This document shows, in pieces, positions 1 to 8,731 of a stretch of DNA of 64,000 nucleotides (position 1 is the stretch's first letter; each line of letters opens with the position of its first letter). This DNA comes from Bacillus sp. THAF10. GTDB taxonomy: Bacteria > Bacillota > Bacilli > Bacillales > Bacillaceae_I. The stretch spans positions 786,001 through 850,000 of the forward strand of contig NZ_CP045403.1 of the NCBI RefSeq assembly GCF_009363695.1, written 5' to 3'. The notes below the pieces were generated by a model. It worked only from the letters and a program-made list of their open reading frames with translations, was not told the origin of the DNA and searched no databases. The position numbers and the translations under genes were made by a program.

Positions 1-485
1 TTTTGATTCCAAGTCTTGCAGTAGTCATGGGCATTCACCTTGCGATGATTCGATTAGGCTTGAGTGACTCCATAGTCGGTGTTATCCTTGTGCACCTTCT
101 TCCAACTGTCCCCTATTCTATAAAAATATTTCGAGCTGGCTTTGAGCGATTAGGGGAAAAGTGGGAAGAACAGGTTGTTACCCTCGGTGGTAGTCGTGGT
201 TATGCCTATTATTCCGTTTATTTTCCAAGGATGCTTGGGAGCTTCAGAAGTGTTGTGTTTCTTGTTTTTGTCATTTCACTTAGTCAGTTTGCTTTAACGG
301 CGATTATTGGTGGAGGGAATGTGTTGACACTCGCCTTACTTTATTTTCCGTTTCTTGATAGTGTGGACACCGCAACGATTGCTAGTTTTTCGTTGGTGTT
401 TGCGATGTTACCTTTAGGGGTGATAGCAATAATGGAGGGGTTATTCTTCCTTCTTCGCCCTAACAAAAGATTGTTCAGGATGTGA
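1..485 (+). CDS. ABC transporter permease, C-terminal part (truncated by window edge)
   Basis: The reading frame is open to the left edge, so only the last 160 or so residues are present. Several hydrophobic helices surround a cytoplasmic EAA-type loop (EEQVVTLGGSRGYAYYSVYFPR, around residues 55-76 of the visible part), the contact site for the ATPase in binding-protein-dependent importers. The loop sequence is of the iron/thiamine/spermidine (PotB/ThiP-like) permease class. The stop lies 6 bases before the ATPase gene, so the two are one operon and form one importer. The substrate cannot be told because the binding protein lies outside the window. Confidence 0.85.
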   Translation, partial: LIPSLAVVMGIHLAMIRLGLSDSIVGVILVHLLPTVPYSIKIFRAGFERLGEKWEEQVVTLGGSRGYAYYSVYFPRMLGSFRSVVFLVFVISLSQFALTAIIGGGNVLTLALLYFPFLDSVDTATIASFSLVFAMLPLGVIAIMEGLFFLLRPNKRLFRM

Positions 486-491
486 CAACAG

Positions 492-1451
492 ATGATTTCG
501 GTTCAGCAATTAGGAAAAGCATTTCAACAACATTATATTTTCCAGTCGGTTGATTTTACGGTCGAAAAAGGGGAGATTATCAGTATTGTTGGCCCCTCTG
601 GTACAGGGAAATCTACTCTATTGAAGTGCTTGGCAGGTTTAGAGGATATCACAGAAGGTGGCTTGATTATTGAGGGCAAAGACGTCACAAAGGTTCCTGC
701 AAATAAACGGCCGGTGGTGATGATGTTTCAGCAATCGCTCTTATTTCCCCATTTGACGGTTCTAGAAAATGTGATGTATGGCTTGAAATTTCAGATGAAA
801 AGCAAGCAGGAAAGGCAAAAGAAGGCACAGGCGTTTTTAGAAAAAGTCAATATGGCGCCATTTGCAAATGCTATGCCTCATGAACTATCAGGTGGTCAAC
901 AACAGCGCGTAGCCCTTGTCCGTGCATTGTTAACACAACCAAGTCTTTTACTGTTAGATGAACCGTTTAGTAGCCTTGATAATGAGCTCCGACAAGAAAC
1001 AAGGGATTGGGTAAAATGGCTGCTTAAAGAGCAAAACTCAACTGCCATTTTTGTCACACACGATATCGAAGAAGCCATGATTTTAGGTGATCGTGTAGCT
1101 GTTTTTGGGGAGAACAAGCTCCAACAGATTGGGGCTCCAATGGATGTTTATCACCAACCAAATAGCAGGTTTGTCGCAAAGTTCTATTGTGATGGACTCA
1201 TGCTTGACGATACTTCATTTGTACATACGACCAGATTGCAATTGTTAGCTGCGGAGTCAGAAGAAATTTTCTTCCTTTCTTTTGACGGAAGCATTAGGAA
1301 CACTAGGCTAAAGCATGGCAAGCTCTTTTATGATGTATCCTTACCTGCTTTAAAACAAAAAATCACCCTGCAAAGTGACAGGGTGTATCAAGCGGATGAA
1401 AAAATAAAAATTGGCATAGCATCTCAGCAGGATATTGTGCAGCTCACCTGA
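492..1451 (+). CDS. ABC transporter ATP-binding protein
   Basis: 319-residue nucleotide-binding subunit that powers the importer whose permease precedes it. Visible motifs are Walker A GPSGTGKST (34-42), a Q-loop near residue 80, signature LSGGQQQRVAL (132-142), Walker B LLLLDEP (152-158) and the H-loop His190. A C-terminal extension of about 90 residues has the size of the small regulatory domain of PotA/ThiQ/FbpC-type ATPases. The start is ATG with a weak AGGA ahead. The last 8 bases overlap the end of the convergent oxidoreductase gene, so no terminator space exists between them. The substrate is unknown; thiamine, iron or polyamine are the family options. Confidence 0.9.
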   Translation: MISVQQLGKAFQQHYIFQSVDFTVEKGEIISIVGPSGTGKSTLLKCLAGLEDITEGGLIIEGKDVTKVPANKRPVVMMFQQSLLFPHLTVLENVMYGLKFQMKSKQERQKKAQAFLEKVNMAPFANAMPHELSGGQQQRVALVRALLTQPSLLLLDEPFSSLDNELRQETRDWVKWLLKEQNSTAIFVTHDIEEAMILGDRVAVFGENKLQQIGAPMDVYHQPNSRFVAKFYCDGLMLDDTSFVHTTRLQLLAAESEEIFFLSFDGSIRNTRLKHGKLFYDVSLPALKQKITLQSDRVYQADEKIKIGIASQQDIVQLT

Positions 1452-2520
1452 ATTTGTCCATAAACGCCCTATCAATTCTGTTTTTTATCCTCCAGGGAAT
1501 GGTCCCGTGGATGTGGACAGAATCATATAGGAGCAATGCTTCCTTGTTTCCAGTTGATAGTATGGAGAGAAAACGCTTTTGCGGTTGAAACGGTTTAAGG
1601 CTTTTTCCTGCTACAACCTGTTGGAGGTTTTTCCATAAAACAGGACCTTGGCGAACGGCGAAGACACCGTTCTTTGGAAGGTTCGGATGAGCGGAAAGTG
1701 TCACACAATCTCCAGCACCAAAAATCGATGGATCACTTTCGCTTTGCAGATGATTGTTTACTAGCAAAAATCCATCCTCTGAACAACGTAGGCCGCTCTC
1801 TTTAAACATGGAAGCAGAAGAAGGTCCAGTTAGCAGCAAAACCCCTGAGTGTGTAAGTGTTCTTTTGTCGGTTTGAAGCTTAGTTTCAGAAACATGTTCC
1901 ACGTTTTCACCTGTATACACTTTTAACCCTTTCTTCCTGCAAAGAGTTGTAAGTTTGTTTGAAAGTTCTTCAGACAACAATCCTGTAGAGCTCACTAGGG
2001 TGACGGTGCCTTCTTGTTGCAGTCGTTTCTTTCTTGCAAGAATGGACAAGCTTAACTCGACACCGGCAGAACCGCCTCCAATAATGACAGGAGAATGGGT
2101 GTCGCGCAGCTGTTGAATGGTTTCTGTATAAGTGTAATTTGGTTTTACCGTATACGCACTATCCTCTGTTGGAAAAGGTACGTGAGTGCTAGATCCAATG
2201 TTGAATGAGACTAAGTCATACGATAATGTTCGCCCACTTTTACAGAGTAATTTTTTCTGCTCAGGCTGAATTGCGACAACGGAGTCTTCTAAGTATGCCG
2301 TATTGTTTTTTTCACAAAATGCTTTCAGGTCAATGCGGATGTCGCTTTTATCATAAATCCCTTCAGCATAGCCGGAAAACATCCCGGAGTAATATTGATA
2401 ACGATTGGCTGAAACTAATAAAACCTGACTCTCAGGAAGGGCGTTTTTTCCCTGTTGTTTAATACATTGCAGATGAGCATGGCCTCCGCCAATTAGTAGA
2501 ACAGTAGTGATAGTAAACAC
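1444..2520 (-). CDS. FAD/NAD(P)-dependent oxidoreductase (pyridine nucleotide-disulfide family)
   Basis: Two-dinucleotide-fold flavoprotein. The FAD-binding GGGHAH motif is near the N-terminus, the second nucleotide site is VIIGGGSAGVELS around residue 150, and the FAD motif IFGAGDC is near residue 280. The GGGHAHLQ start and the HPNLPKNGVFAVRQGP segment recall the NDH-2-like proteins that are also fused to SelD in some bacteria. There is no redox-active CxxxxC pair. I chose GTG at 2520, since the longer TTG start at 2553 would overlap the divergent TVP38 gene and adds residues that do not fit the fold. The partner and electron acceptor are unknown; quinone reduction is an inference. Confidence 0.75.
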   Translation of the reverse strand: MFTITTVLLIGGGHAHLQCIKQQGKNALPESQVLLVSANRYQYYSGMFSGYAEGIYDKSDIRIDLKAFCEKNNTAYLEDSVVAIQPEQKKLLCKSGRTLSYDLVSFNIGSSTHVPFPTEDSAYTVKPNYTYTETIQQLRDTHSPVIIGGGSAGVELSLSILARKKRLQQEGTVTLVSSTGLLSEELSNKLTTLCRKKGLKVYTGENVEHVSETKLQTDKRTLTHSGVLLLTGPSSASMFKESGLRCSEDGFLLVNNHLQSESDPSIFGAGDCVTLSAHPNLPKNGVFAVRQGPVLWKNLQQVVAGKSLKPFQPQKRFLSILSTGNKEALLLYDSVHIHGTIPWRIKNRIDRAFMDKFR

Positions 2521-2546
2521 CTCGTTTTTAAAAAAGGATGATTTGT

Positions 2547-3212
2547 ATGTCAAAAAAAAATCTAATAAGACTGATCATAATCGGAGCATTCATTATTTTC
2601 ATGATTGTGCTAAACGATAGATATCTACAAATAAAACCAATAACAGCAAGAGAATGGATTCTGTCATTTGGCGTTTGGGCACCCATCGTCTATATGGCAT
2701 TCTATACAATAAGGCCGTTACTGTTTATTCCTGCTTCCATTCTGTCTTTAGCGGCAGGCCTTGCATTTGGTCCGTTGTGGGGAACTGTATATACCATCAT
2801 TGGTGCCACCTCAGGAGCAGTCCTGTCTTTCATTGTAGCGAGGAAGTTAGGAGCATCTCTAGTAAAGAATAAACCAAAAGGGCCAAAGATAGTAGCAATT
2901 CAAAATCAGCTAGAAAAAAATGGTTTTCTATATGTCTTACTACTTCGGTTAATTCCACTTTTAAACTTTGATCTTATCAGTTATTTAGCTGGTGTGTCGA
3001 AGGTTAGGCTATCAGCGTTTGTGCTAGCTACCTTTATTGGCATCATCCCAGGGACATTTGCCTATAACTTTTTAGGCTCTAGTATTGTTGGGAATAATAT
3101 GATTGTCGTTGTTGGTGCCATTCTATTATTTATTCTCATTTCTATTATTCCAATCTTCGTAAGTCCTAAGCTTCGAGAAAAGCTGGGCATGAAAGCTAAG
3201 GAGGAAAAATAA
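2547..3212 (+). CDS. TVP38/TMEM64 family (DedA-like) membrane protein
   Basis: About 221-residue integral membrane protein of the VTT/SNARE-associated family. It has an N-terminal transmembrane helix, the re-entrant hallmark region (FIPASILSLAAGLAFGPLWGT, then GATSGAVLSFIVARKLG), and the LLRLIPLLNFDLISYLAG segment typical of TVP38 proteins. ATG at 2547 is favoured over 2538 because GGATGA sits at the right distance. It begins an operon with a CDP-alcohol phosphatidyltransferase and a mercuric-reductase-like flavoprotein, which points to a membrane-lipid or lipid-linked redox role. DedA-superfamily proteins are linked to lipid flipping, but the specific cargo here is not known. Confidence 0.85.
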   Translation: MSKKNLIRLIIIGAFIIFMIVLNDRYLQIKPITAREWILSFGVWAPIVYMAFYTIRPLLFIPASILSLAAGLAFGPLWGTVYTIIGATSGAVLSFIVARKLGASLVKNKPKGPKIVAIQNQLEKNGFLYVLLLRLIPLLNFDLISYLAGVSKVRLSAFVLATFIGIIPGTFAYNFLGSSIVGNNMIVVVGAILLFILISIIPIFVSPKLREKLGMKAKEEK

Positions 3213-3806
3213 ATGCTTGATACACATGCCAGGAAATTTGTGCAGCCGAGCATAGATAAAACGGCAGGAGCATTGTTGAAAATAGGACTAACCGCTAATC
3301 AGGTAACCGTCATTTCCTTTTTCATCGGCGTAAGCTCTGGGGTGTTTTTCTACTTTGGTTTTCCCATCATTGCCGTTAGTGTATTGTGGATCTCCGGCTA
3401 CCTAGATGCAGTAGACGGAACGATGGCACGTAAGACAAAGCCTTCTTCTTTTGGCACCGTAATGGATGTGACCTTTGACAGGCTGGTGGAAATAAGCGTC
3501 ATTTTAGGTGTTGCCTTTGCCATTCCAAATGTTCAATGGGCTCTGCTACTCTTGAGTGTTTCGATTATCTTTTCAATGACCGTTTTTCTAACAGTTGGTG
3601 CCGTTTCTGAGCAAAAGGGAATCAAGTCCTTTTATTATCAAGCAGGACTTGCAGAACGGACAGAAGGCTTTATTTTTCTTACGCTAATGATGCTACTACC
3701 CGCATATGTTTTGTGGGTTACCCTCTTATTTTTCTTCGTTGAGACCTTTACTGGATGTCAGCGCTTGCTAGAGGCAAAGAAAATTCTAGAAAAGGAGGAG
3801 GTATAA
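3213..3806 (+). CDS. CDP-alcohol phosphatidyltransferase family protein
   Basis: 197-residue membrane enzyme that would transfer a phosphatidyl group from CDP-diacylglycerol (or a related CDP donor) to an alcohol. The diagnostic active-site signature is intact: D-x2-DG-x2-AR-x7-G-x3-D-x3-D, with YLDAVDGTMAR followed by FGTVMDVTFDR at about residues 65-92. Several membrane helices follow. ATG begins directly after the TAA of the TVP38 gene, with GGAGG inside that gene's end, so translation is coupled. The acceptor alcohol cannot be deduced. PgsA normally lies elsewhere in the genome, so this is probably an accessory paralogue. Confidence 0.88.
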   Translation: MLDTHARKFVQPSIDKTAGALLKIGLTANQVTVISFFIGVSSGVFFYFGFPIIAVSVLWISGYLDAVDGTMARKTKPSSFGTVMDVTFDRLVEISVILGVAFAIPNVQWALLLLSVSIIFSMTVFLTVGAVSEQKGIKSFYYQAGLAERTEGFIFLTLMMLLPAYVLWVTLLFFFVETFTGCQRLLEAKKILEKEEV

Positions 3807-5231
3807 ATGAAGAGCTTTGATGTAATCGTGATTGGCGGTGGTGCAGGGGGCTTGACCGTTGCAGCAGGAGCGGCCTCCCTTGGCGCAAAGGTTGCGTTGA
3901 TTGAAAAAAACGATTCGCTTGGTGGCGATTGTTTACATTATGGCTGCGTGCCTTCAAAAGCGTTAATAGAGGTAGCGAATCAGGTCTATGAAGCAAGAAG
4001 ACTTGAAGCCTTGGGAGTAAATGTGTCGGGAAATCCCGATATTAAAGCAGTAATGGGGAGAGTCAGAAAAGCGATTGATACCATCCAGCATCACGATAGC
4101 ACCGAACGCTTTCAAAAGCTAGGTATAGAAGTGATATTTGGTTCACCAACGTTCGCCTCTCCTCATGAAGTAAAGGTGAATTCCCACACTATTTACGGCA
4201 AGAAAATTGTCATATCCACAGGCTCTAGTCCCTTTGTTCCGGAAGTTGAGGGGCTGAAGGAAGCTGGTTTTTTAACGAACGAAAGTATTTTTAAACTGGA
4301 CAAGCTACCGGAAAAACTTGTCGTAGTCGGTGCAGGAGCTATCGGCCTTGAACTTGGCCAAGCAATGTCAAGACTCGGCAGTGAGGTCACCCTCATCGAC
4401 CGTTCCGATAAGCTTCTCCCTAACGAGGATAAAGAGGTGTCTGATACATTCCTGACGATGCTGGAAAAAGAGGTGACACTTCTTCAAAACAGCTCGTTAA
4501 AAAAAGTAGAAGGTGTTTCCGGCCGAAAAAAGATCACCGTTGAACAAGACGGTCATCAAAAGATAATAGAGGCGGATGCTATACTTGTCGCTGTTGGTCG
4601 TGTTCCGAATACATCTACTCTTCAATTAGATAAGGCAGGTGTCAAAACGGATTCTAGGGGACATATTATCGTGAATGAGCAACTTCAATCGTCTCAATCT
4701 CACATTTACGCCGTAGGAGATGTGAACGGTACGCTGCCATTTACTCATGTAGCTGGAATGGAAGGAAAGCAGGTAGTTCAGAATGCAATCTTAGGACTTC
4801 GTAGGAAAATTAGCTACGGTAATGTTCCATGGATTATCTACACCTCTCCCGAAATTTTTCATTTAGGATTCACGGAGGAAGAAGCGAAACAAAAAAGTGA
4901 TGAGATGAAGATTTTCAAGGTATCTCTCGCTGACGTTGATCGTTTTGTTACTGACAATCAAACGGAGGGCTTTGTGAAAATCATCACCGATAAGAAAGGG
5001 TATATCCTTGGCGCACATGCTATTGGTAGACATGCTGGTGATTGGATGCAGGAGGTTGTTTTTGCTAAAAGCTTTAAGAAAAAAATTGGCAGTATCTCTA
5101 ACGTCATCCACCCATACCCTAATCATAGTGCTGCTGTACAGCAAACTGCTGACAGTTATTGGCGCAAAACACTGTTTGAAGGTCGGTTACAAAAAGTTAT
5201 CCAGAAATATGTGCGGTGGAGATTTAGATAA
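3807..5231 (+). CDS. Mercuric reductase / dihydrolipoamide dehydrogenase-like flavoprotein
   Basis: 474-residue class I pyridine nucleotide-disulfide oxidoreductase. The FAD fold is VIVIGGGAGG (7-16), the redox-active disulfide is C42/C47 in GGDCLHYGCVPSK, the NAD(P) fold is VVVGAGAIGLELG near 170, and the second FAD motif is YAVGDVNG. The C-terminal dimerisation domain carries HPYPNHSAA where lipoamide dehydrogenases have HPTxSE, so the catalytic His-Glu dyad of lipoamide reduction is not conserved. There is no MerA-type C-terminal vicinal cysteine pair. It starts one base after the previous stop with AAAGGAGGAGG. Pairing with a TVP38 protein is recurrent in bacteria; the physiological substrate is undetermined. 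Confidence 0.85.
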   Translation: MKSFDVIVIGGGAGGLTVAAGAASLGAKVALIEKNDSLGGDCLHYGCVPSKALIEVANQVYEARRLEALGVNVSGNPDIKAVMGRVRKAIDTIQHHDSTERFQKLGIEVIFGSPTFASPHEVKVNSHTIYGKKIVISTGSSPFVPEVEGLKEAGFLTNESIFKLDKLPEKLVVVGAGAIGLELGQAMSRLGSEVTLIDRSDKLLPNEDKEVSDTFLTMLEKEVTLLQNSSLKKVEGVSGRKKITVEQDGHQKIIEADAILVAVGRVPNTSTLQLDKAGVKTDSRGHIIVNEQLQSSQSHIYAVGDVNGTLPFTHVAGMEGKQVVQNAILGLRRKISYGNVPWIIYTSPEIFHLGFTEEEAKQKSDEMKIFKVSLADVDRFVTDNQTEGFVKIITDKKGYILGAHAIGRHAGDWMQEVVFAKSFKKKIGSISNVIHPYPNHSAAVQQTADSYWRKTLFEGRLQKVIQKYVRWRFR

Positions 5232-5285
5232 CGGTTTCATGCTATGATTGACTTGTATAATTGTTATTAAAGGGGGAATCTCTAC

Positions 5286-5852
5286 ATGTCTACCAGCACA
5301 AAGGAACTCACTCTAGAACAACGCGAAGAGCTTATAGCTTCGTTGAAGGAACGGTTTGAAGAGAACATGCTACGTCATGAAGGCCAGGAATGGGCGAAAG
5401 TGCAAGCCAAGCTTGAAGCAAATCCTGAAAAGCTCTGGACTCTACATAAAATGGAGGACACAGAAGGAGAACCTGATGTTATCGGCTATGATGATGCGAA
5501 CGATGCATTCATTTTTTGTGATTGTTCCAAGGAAAGTCCAAAAGGTCGCAGAAGCTATTGCTACGACCGAAAAGCGCTAGATTCTAGAAAAAAACATAAA
5601 CCAGAGAACAGCGTTATAGATGTGGCAAATGACATGGGAGTCGATCCTTTAACAGAAGAGCAATATCGTGAGCTACAGAAGCTTGGAGAATTTGATTTGA
5701 AAACCTCAAGCTGGGTAAAAACACCTGATAACATCAGAAAGCTTGGCGGCGCACTATTTTGCGACCGTCGCTATGACCAAGTGTTTGTCTACCACAATGG
5801 AGCGGATTCTTACTACGCAGCAAGAGGTTTTCGTGGGATATTGAAAGTGTAA
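5286..5852 (+). CDS. DUF4256 family protein
   Basis: 188-residue soluble protein that matches the DUF4256 family as I remember it. It has an N-terminal helical stretch (LTLEQREELIASLKERFEEN), a central GEPDVIGYD segment and CDCSKESPKGRRSYCYDRKAL with clustered cysteines, and a GGALFCDRRYDQVFVYHNGADSYYAARGFRG end. No enzyme motif is evident. It has its own good site (AAAGGGGG before ATG) and its own terminator, so it is monocistronic. Function unknown. Confidence 0.8.
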   Translation: MSTSTKELTLEQREELIASLKERFEENMLRHEGQEWAKVQAKLEANPEKLWTLHKMEDTEGEPDVIGYDDANDAFIFCDCSKESPKGRRSYCYDRKALDSRKKHKPENSVIDVANDMGVDPLTEEQYRELQKLGEFDLKTSSWVKTPDNIRKLGGALFCDRRYDQVFVYHNGADSYYAARGFRGILKV

Positions 5853-5869
5853 AATGAGGATATTACGAA

Positions 5870-5900
5870 GGAGCTTATTAATAAATAATCTCCTTTTTTT
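5870..5900 (+). terminator. Rho-independent terminator after DUF4256 gene
   Basis: GGAG...CTCC hairpin with an inner TTATT/AATAA stem, followed by seven T residues. Confidence 0.65.
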
Positions 5901-5970
5901 AATGGCTGTTTTGAGTAGAAGCATAATTGGAAAGCTTAAAAAGACAGTTAGAAAAACATTACTGCCATAC

Positions 5971-6783
5971 TCAGCCTTTGTTTTTATACACTTTTAAGAG
6001 CTCCTCCACACTAATACCATCTATTTTCAAACCCGTAAGATTACAATCTGTTATCTCTACACCAGTAAGGTTGCAGTTTTGCAAGCTCACTCCACTCATA
6101 TCCACGTGTTTGACGCGTGTACCCGATAAGTTTAAATCAGCAATAAGGGATTGGGAGAAATTAATGTTTTGAAACGTAGATTTGCTCAAATTTACATTAT
6201 TGAATTGAGAACCAGCAAGGGTGCTATTAGCAAAGGCGGTATTTGACAGGTTCGCATTATAAAATATTTTTCCTTCCAGATTACAGCTATCATATGGATT
6301 GTTTGTTTCAGTAAGTTTTTTCAAATAACAGACCTCATCCTCGGTCTCAAAGGTACGACGGTATCCCATTTTTTCATAAAAATGAAGATTGCCCTTTTGT
6401 CTAGGGGATGTCTCAAGCTCCCATGTCGTGATCGTTGAAAACGTATCCTCAATAAGTGTCATAACCTTGGAACCTATTCCGTTACCTTGAAATGCAGGAT
6501 CCACATAAATGCGATCAATCCGACCATACTCCCTACCGGTTAAAGTAAGGATGACCCCACCAACAAGCTGCCCTTTATACAATATTTTAAAATAGGTCAA
6601 TTCTTCAATCATATACGCATTTGTTGCAATGGAATCATAGCCAGGTGGTTGAATATTGAAATCTTTAACCGTGCTGTTTTCTCCTAGCCATTGCTTAGCC
6701 TCTTCATCAAAAGTTTTCTTCATAATCTCTGTTAGGCTTTCTGCATCCTCTATTTGTGCTTTTATAAGTATAATGTCGTTCAT
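5971..6783 (-). CDS. GNAT acetyltransferase fused to a pentapeptide-repeat domain
   Basis: About 270 residues with two parts. Residues 1-150 are a GNAT N-acetyltransferase with the acetyl-CoA motif in IYVDPAFQGNGIGSKVM. From about residue 165 to 260 the chain is a pentapeptide repeat with A/N-(N/D)-L-x-x periodicity (for example NANLSNTAFANSTLAGSQF, VNLSKSTFQNINF), which should fold as a right-handed quadrilateral beta-helix. ATG at 6783 is preferred because GGGGGAA lies 7 bases upstream; an in-frame ATG at 6798 has no such site. Pentapeptide domains in other proteins can mimic DNA or act as scaffolds. The acetyl acceptor is unknown. Confidence 0.85.
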   Translation of the reverse strand: MNDIILIKAQIEDAESLTEIMKKTFDEEAKQWLGENSTVKDFNIQPPGYDSIATNAYMIEELTYFKILYKGQLVGGVILTLTGREYGRIDRIYVDPAFQGNGIGSKVMTLIEDTFSTITTWELETSPRQKGNLHFYEKMGYRRTFETEDEVCYLKKLTETNNPYDSCNLEGKIFYNANLSNTAFANSTLAGSQFNNVNLSKSTFQNINFSQSLIADLNLSGTRVKHVDMSGVSLQNCNLTGVEITDCNLTGLKIDGISVEELLKVYKNKG

Positions 6784-6855
6784 TTTGTGTTCCCCCATAA
6801 ATTCAAACTACCAGTTTATCCTACCATATAAATCCAAAATGGAACCTCCTTTTCT

Positions 6856-6869
6856 TGGAATCGGTTACA
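6856..6869 (+). promoter_or_regulatory. Candidate cre site (CcpA) upstream of fumarase
   Basis: TGGAATCGGTTACA differs from the catabolite-responsive consensus TGWAANCGNTNWCA at one position. It lies just upstream of the -35 of the fumarase promoter, a plausible place for carbon control of a TCA-cycle gene. Inference only. Confidence 0.4.
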
Positions 6870-6875
6870 AAATTC

Positions 6876-6904
6876 TTTAACCTTCTAATTAGAACAAGTA
6901 TAAT
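6876..6904 (+). promoter_or_regulatory. Probable sigma-A promoter of fumarase gene
   Basis: TTTAAC (6876-6881), 17-bp spacer, TATAAT (6899-6904). The coding start follows at 6966. Confidence 0.55.
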
Positions 6905-6965
6905 AAACAGTGTGAAAAAAAGACGTAGAGAACTTTTCAACAGGGGATAGGAGAGGAATTTAGCG

Positions 6966-8507
6966 ATGAACAATTTATATAAAAGCATGTATGACTTGAT
7001 TGTGGAGACCTCCACAAAGCTACCAAAGGATGTTCGCAGTGCGATTGCAAAGGCAAAGCTAAGTGAAAGTGCTGGGACGCGTGCAGCAATGTCACTTGCA
7101 ACCATCACTAACAATATCACCATGGCGGACGAAAATGTGTCCCCAATCTGTCAGGATACAGGACTGCCTACATTTAAAATTAAAACTCCCGTTGGTGTAA
7201 ACCAGCTAGAAATTAAAAAAGTAATCAAAGAAGCCATCGTACAAGCTACAAAAGACGGAAAGCTACGTCCGAACTCAGTTGATTCCTTAACTGGTGCAAA
7301 CAGTGGGGACAACCTTGGAGAAGGTGTACCCGTTATCAAATTTGAGCAATGGGAAAAAGACTACATCGATGCACGTTTGATTCTAAAGGGTGGCGGCTGT
7401 GAGAACAAAAACATTCAGTACAGCCTGCCTTGTGAGCTTGAAGGACTTGGACGTGCGGGTCGTGATTTAGATGGTATCCGAAAATGTGTGATGCATTCGG
7501 TTTATCAAGCCCAAGGACAAGGCTGTAGTGCCGGTGTCATTGGTGTTGGAATCGGTGGCGACCGCACATCCGGATACGAGCTTGCAAAAGAGCAGCTATT
7601 CCGCAGCCTTGAAGATGAAAATACAGTGCCTGAGCTGAAGGAACTTGAGGAATACGTGATGGAAAATGCCAACAAGCTAGGCATCGGAACCATGGGCTTT
7701 GGCGGCGAAACAACCTTATTAGGCTGTAAGGTCGGGCTTGCCCACCGCATTCCAGCAAGTTTCTTCGTATCTGTTGCCTATAATTGCTGGGCGTATCGCC
7801 GCTTAGGAGTCAAGATTAATCCTGAAAATGGTGAAATCAATGAGTGGTTGTACCAAGAAGGGGAAATGATTGACTTCTCAAAGGAATTGGCCGAGCAGGA
7901 GGAAGTAGCAGCAACGTCTGAAGCTGCTGAAATCGTTTTAGAAGCGCCAATTACAGAAGAAAAGATCCGTTCATTGAAGGTTGGCGACGTGGTTCGTATC
8001 AATGGCAGAATGTACACTGGTCGTGACGCTATCCATAAGCACCTTAGTGAACATGACGCACCAGTTGATTTAGACGGACAAATCATCTACCACTGTGGTC
8101 CCGTTATGCTAAAGGATGAAGAGGGTAACTGGCACGTGAAAGCGGCTGGTCCAACGACAAGTATCCGTGAGGAGCCATACCAAGGAGATATCATGAAAAA
8201 ATTCGGTATCCGCGCGGTCATGGGGAAAGGCGGAATGGGAGCGAAAACGTTGAAAGCACTTGAAGAGCATGGTGGCGTTTACTTGAACGCAATCGGCGGT
8301 GCGGCGCAGTACTATGCGGACTGTATCAAGGGTGTCGACGGAGTGGACTTAATGGAATTTGGTATCCCAGAGGCAATGTGGCATCTGAGTGTAGAAGGGT
8401 TTACAGCGGTCGTCACCATGGATTCCCACGGCAACAGCCTGCATGCGGATGTGGAAAAGTCCTCACTTGAGAAGCTTGCACAGTTTAAGGATCGCGTGTT
8501 TAAGTAA
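6966..8507 (+). CDS. fumA: Class I fumarate hydratase, iron-sulfur type
   Basis: 513 residues, the full length of a fused class I fumarase that interconverts fumarate and L-malate with an oxygen-sensitive 4Fe-4S cluster. Residues 1-280 form the alpha (Fumerase) part; probable cluster cysteines are C62 (CQDTGLP), C187 (GQGCSAGVIGVGIGGDR) and C274 (YNCWAYRR). Residues about 320-513 form the beta (Fumerase_C) part, including GRMYTGRDAIHKHL and GPTTSIREEPYQ. An alanine/glutamate-rich linker joins them. The start is supported by GGATAGGAGAG upstream. Many bacilli rely on the iron-free class II FumC; this gene adds or replaces it. Confidence 0.93.
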   Translation: MNNLYKSMYDLIVETSTKLPKDVRSAIAKAKLSESAGTRAAMSLATITNNITMADENVSPICQDTGLPTFKIKTPVGVNQLEIKKVIKEAIVQATKDGKLRPNSVDSLTGANSGDNLGEGVPVIKFEQWEKDYIDARLILKGGGCENKNIQYSLPCELEGLGRAGRDLDGIRKCVMHSVYQAQGQGCSAGVIGVGIGGDRTSGYELAKEQLFRSLEDENTVPELKELEEYVMENANKLGIGTMGFGGETTLLGCKVGLAHRIPASFFVSVAYNCWAYRRLGVKINPENGEINEWLYQEGEMIDFSKELAEQEEVAATSEAAEIVLEAPITEEKIRSLKVGDVVRINGRMYTGRDAIHKHLSEHDAPVDLDGQIIYHCGPVMLKDEEGNWHVKAAGPTTSIREEPYQGDIMKKFGIRAVMGKGGMGAKTLKALEEHGGVYLNAIGGAAQYYADCIKGVDGVDLMEFGIPEAMWHLSVEGFTAVVTMDSHGNSLHADVEKSSLEKLAQFKDRVFK

Positions 8508-8520
8508 GAGAATGTAATGA

Positions 8521-8560
8521 AAACAGGAGGAAAGCGATGGCTTTTCTTCTGTTTTTTTGT
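8521..8560 (+). terminator. Rho-independent terminator of fumarase gene
   Basis: Hairpin of ACAGGAGGAAAGC with GCTTTTCTTCTGT (one bulge/wobble), followed by two long T tracts. Confidence 0.75.
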
Positions 8561-8593
8561 TTTTTTGGGAGGTGTGGCTGCAGATGTTGAAGC

Positions 8594-8710
8594 GAATTCC
8601 TCCCAACGGAAAGGGAAATTTATTTGGTCGTAAAACCGGCAGAATCCCGCCCAACGGAAGCGGAAAGTCTGGGTTGGTAAAAAAACGGTATAATACCGCC
8701 CAACCCAAAC
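8594..8710. repeat. 48-49 bp tandem direct repeat, about 2.5 units
   Basis: GAATTCCTCCCAACGGAA at 8594 recurs as GAATCCCGCCCAACGGAA at 8642, and a third partial unit (ACCGCCCAAC) starts near 8694. The third unit forms a hairpin with TGGGTTGG (8670-8677) pairing CCAACCCA (8700-8707) around an inner CGGTATAATACCG palindrome. The short open frames crossing it on both strands are by-products of the repeat. Confidence 0.6.
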
Positions 8711-8731
8711 CAAAATTCCCATCTCCAACCC

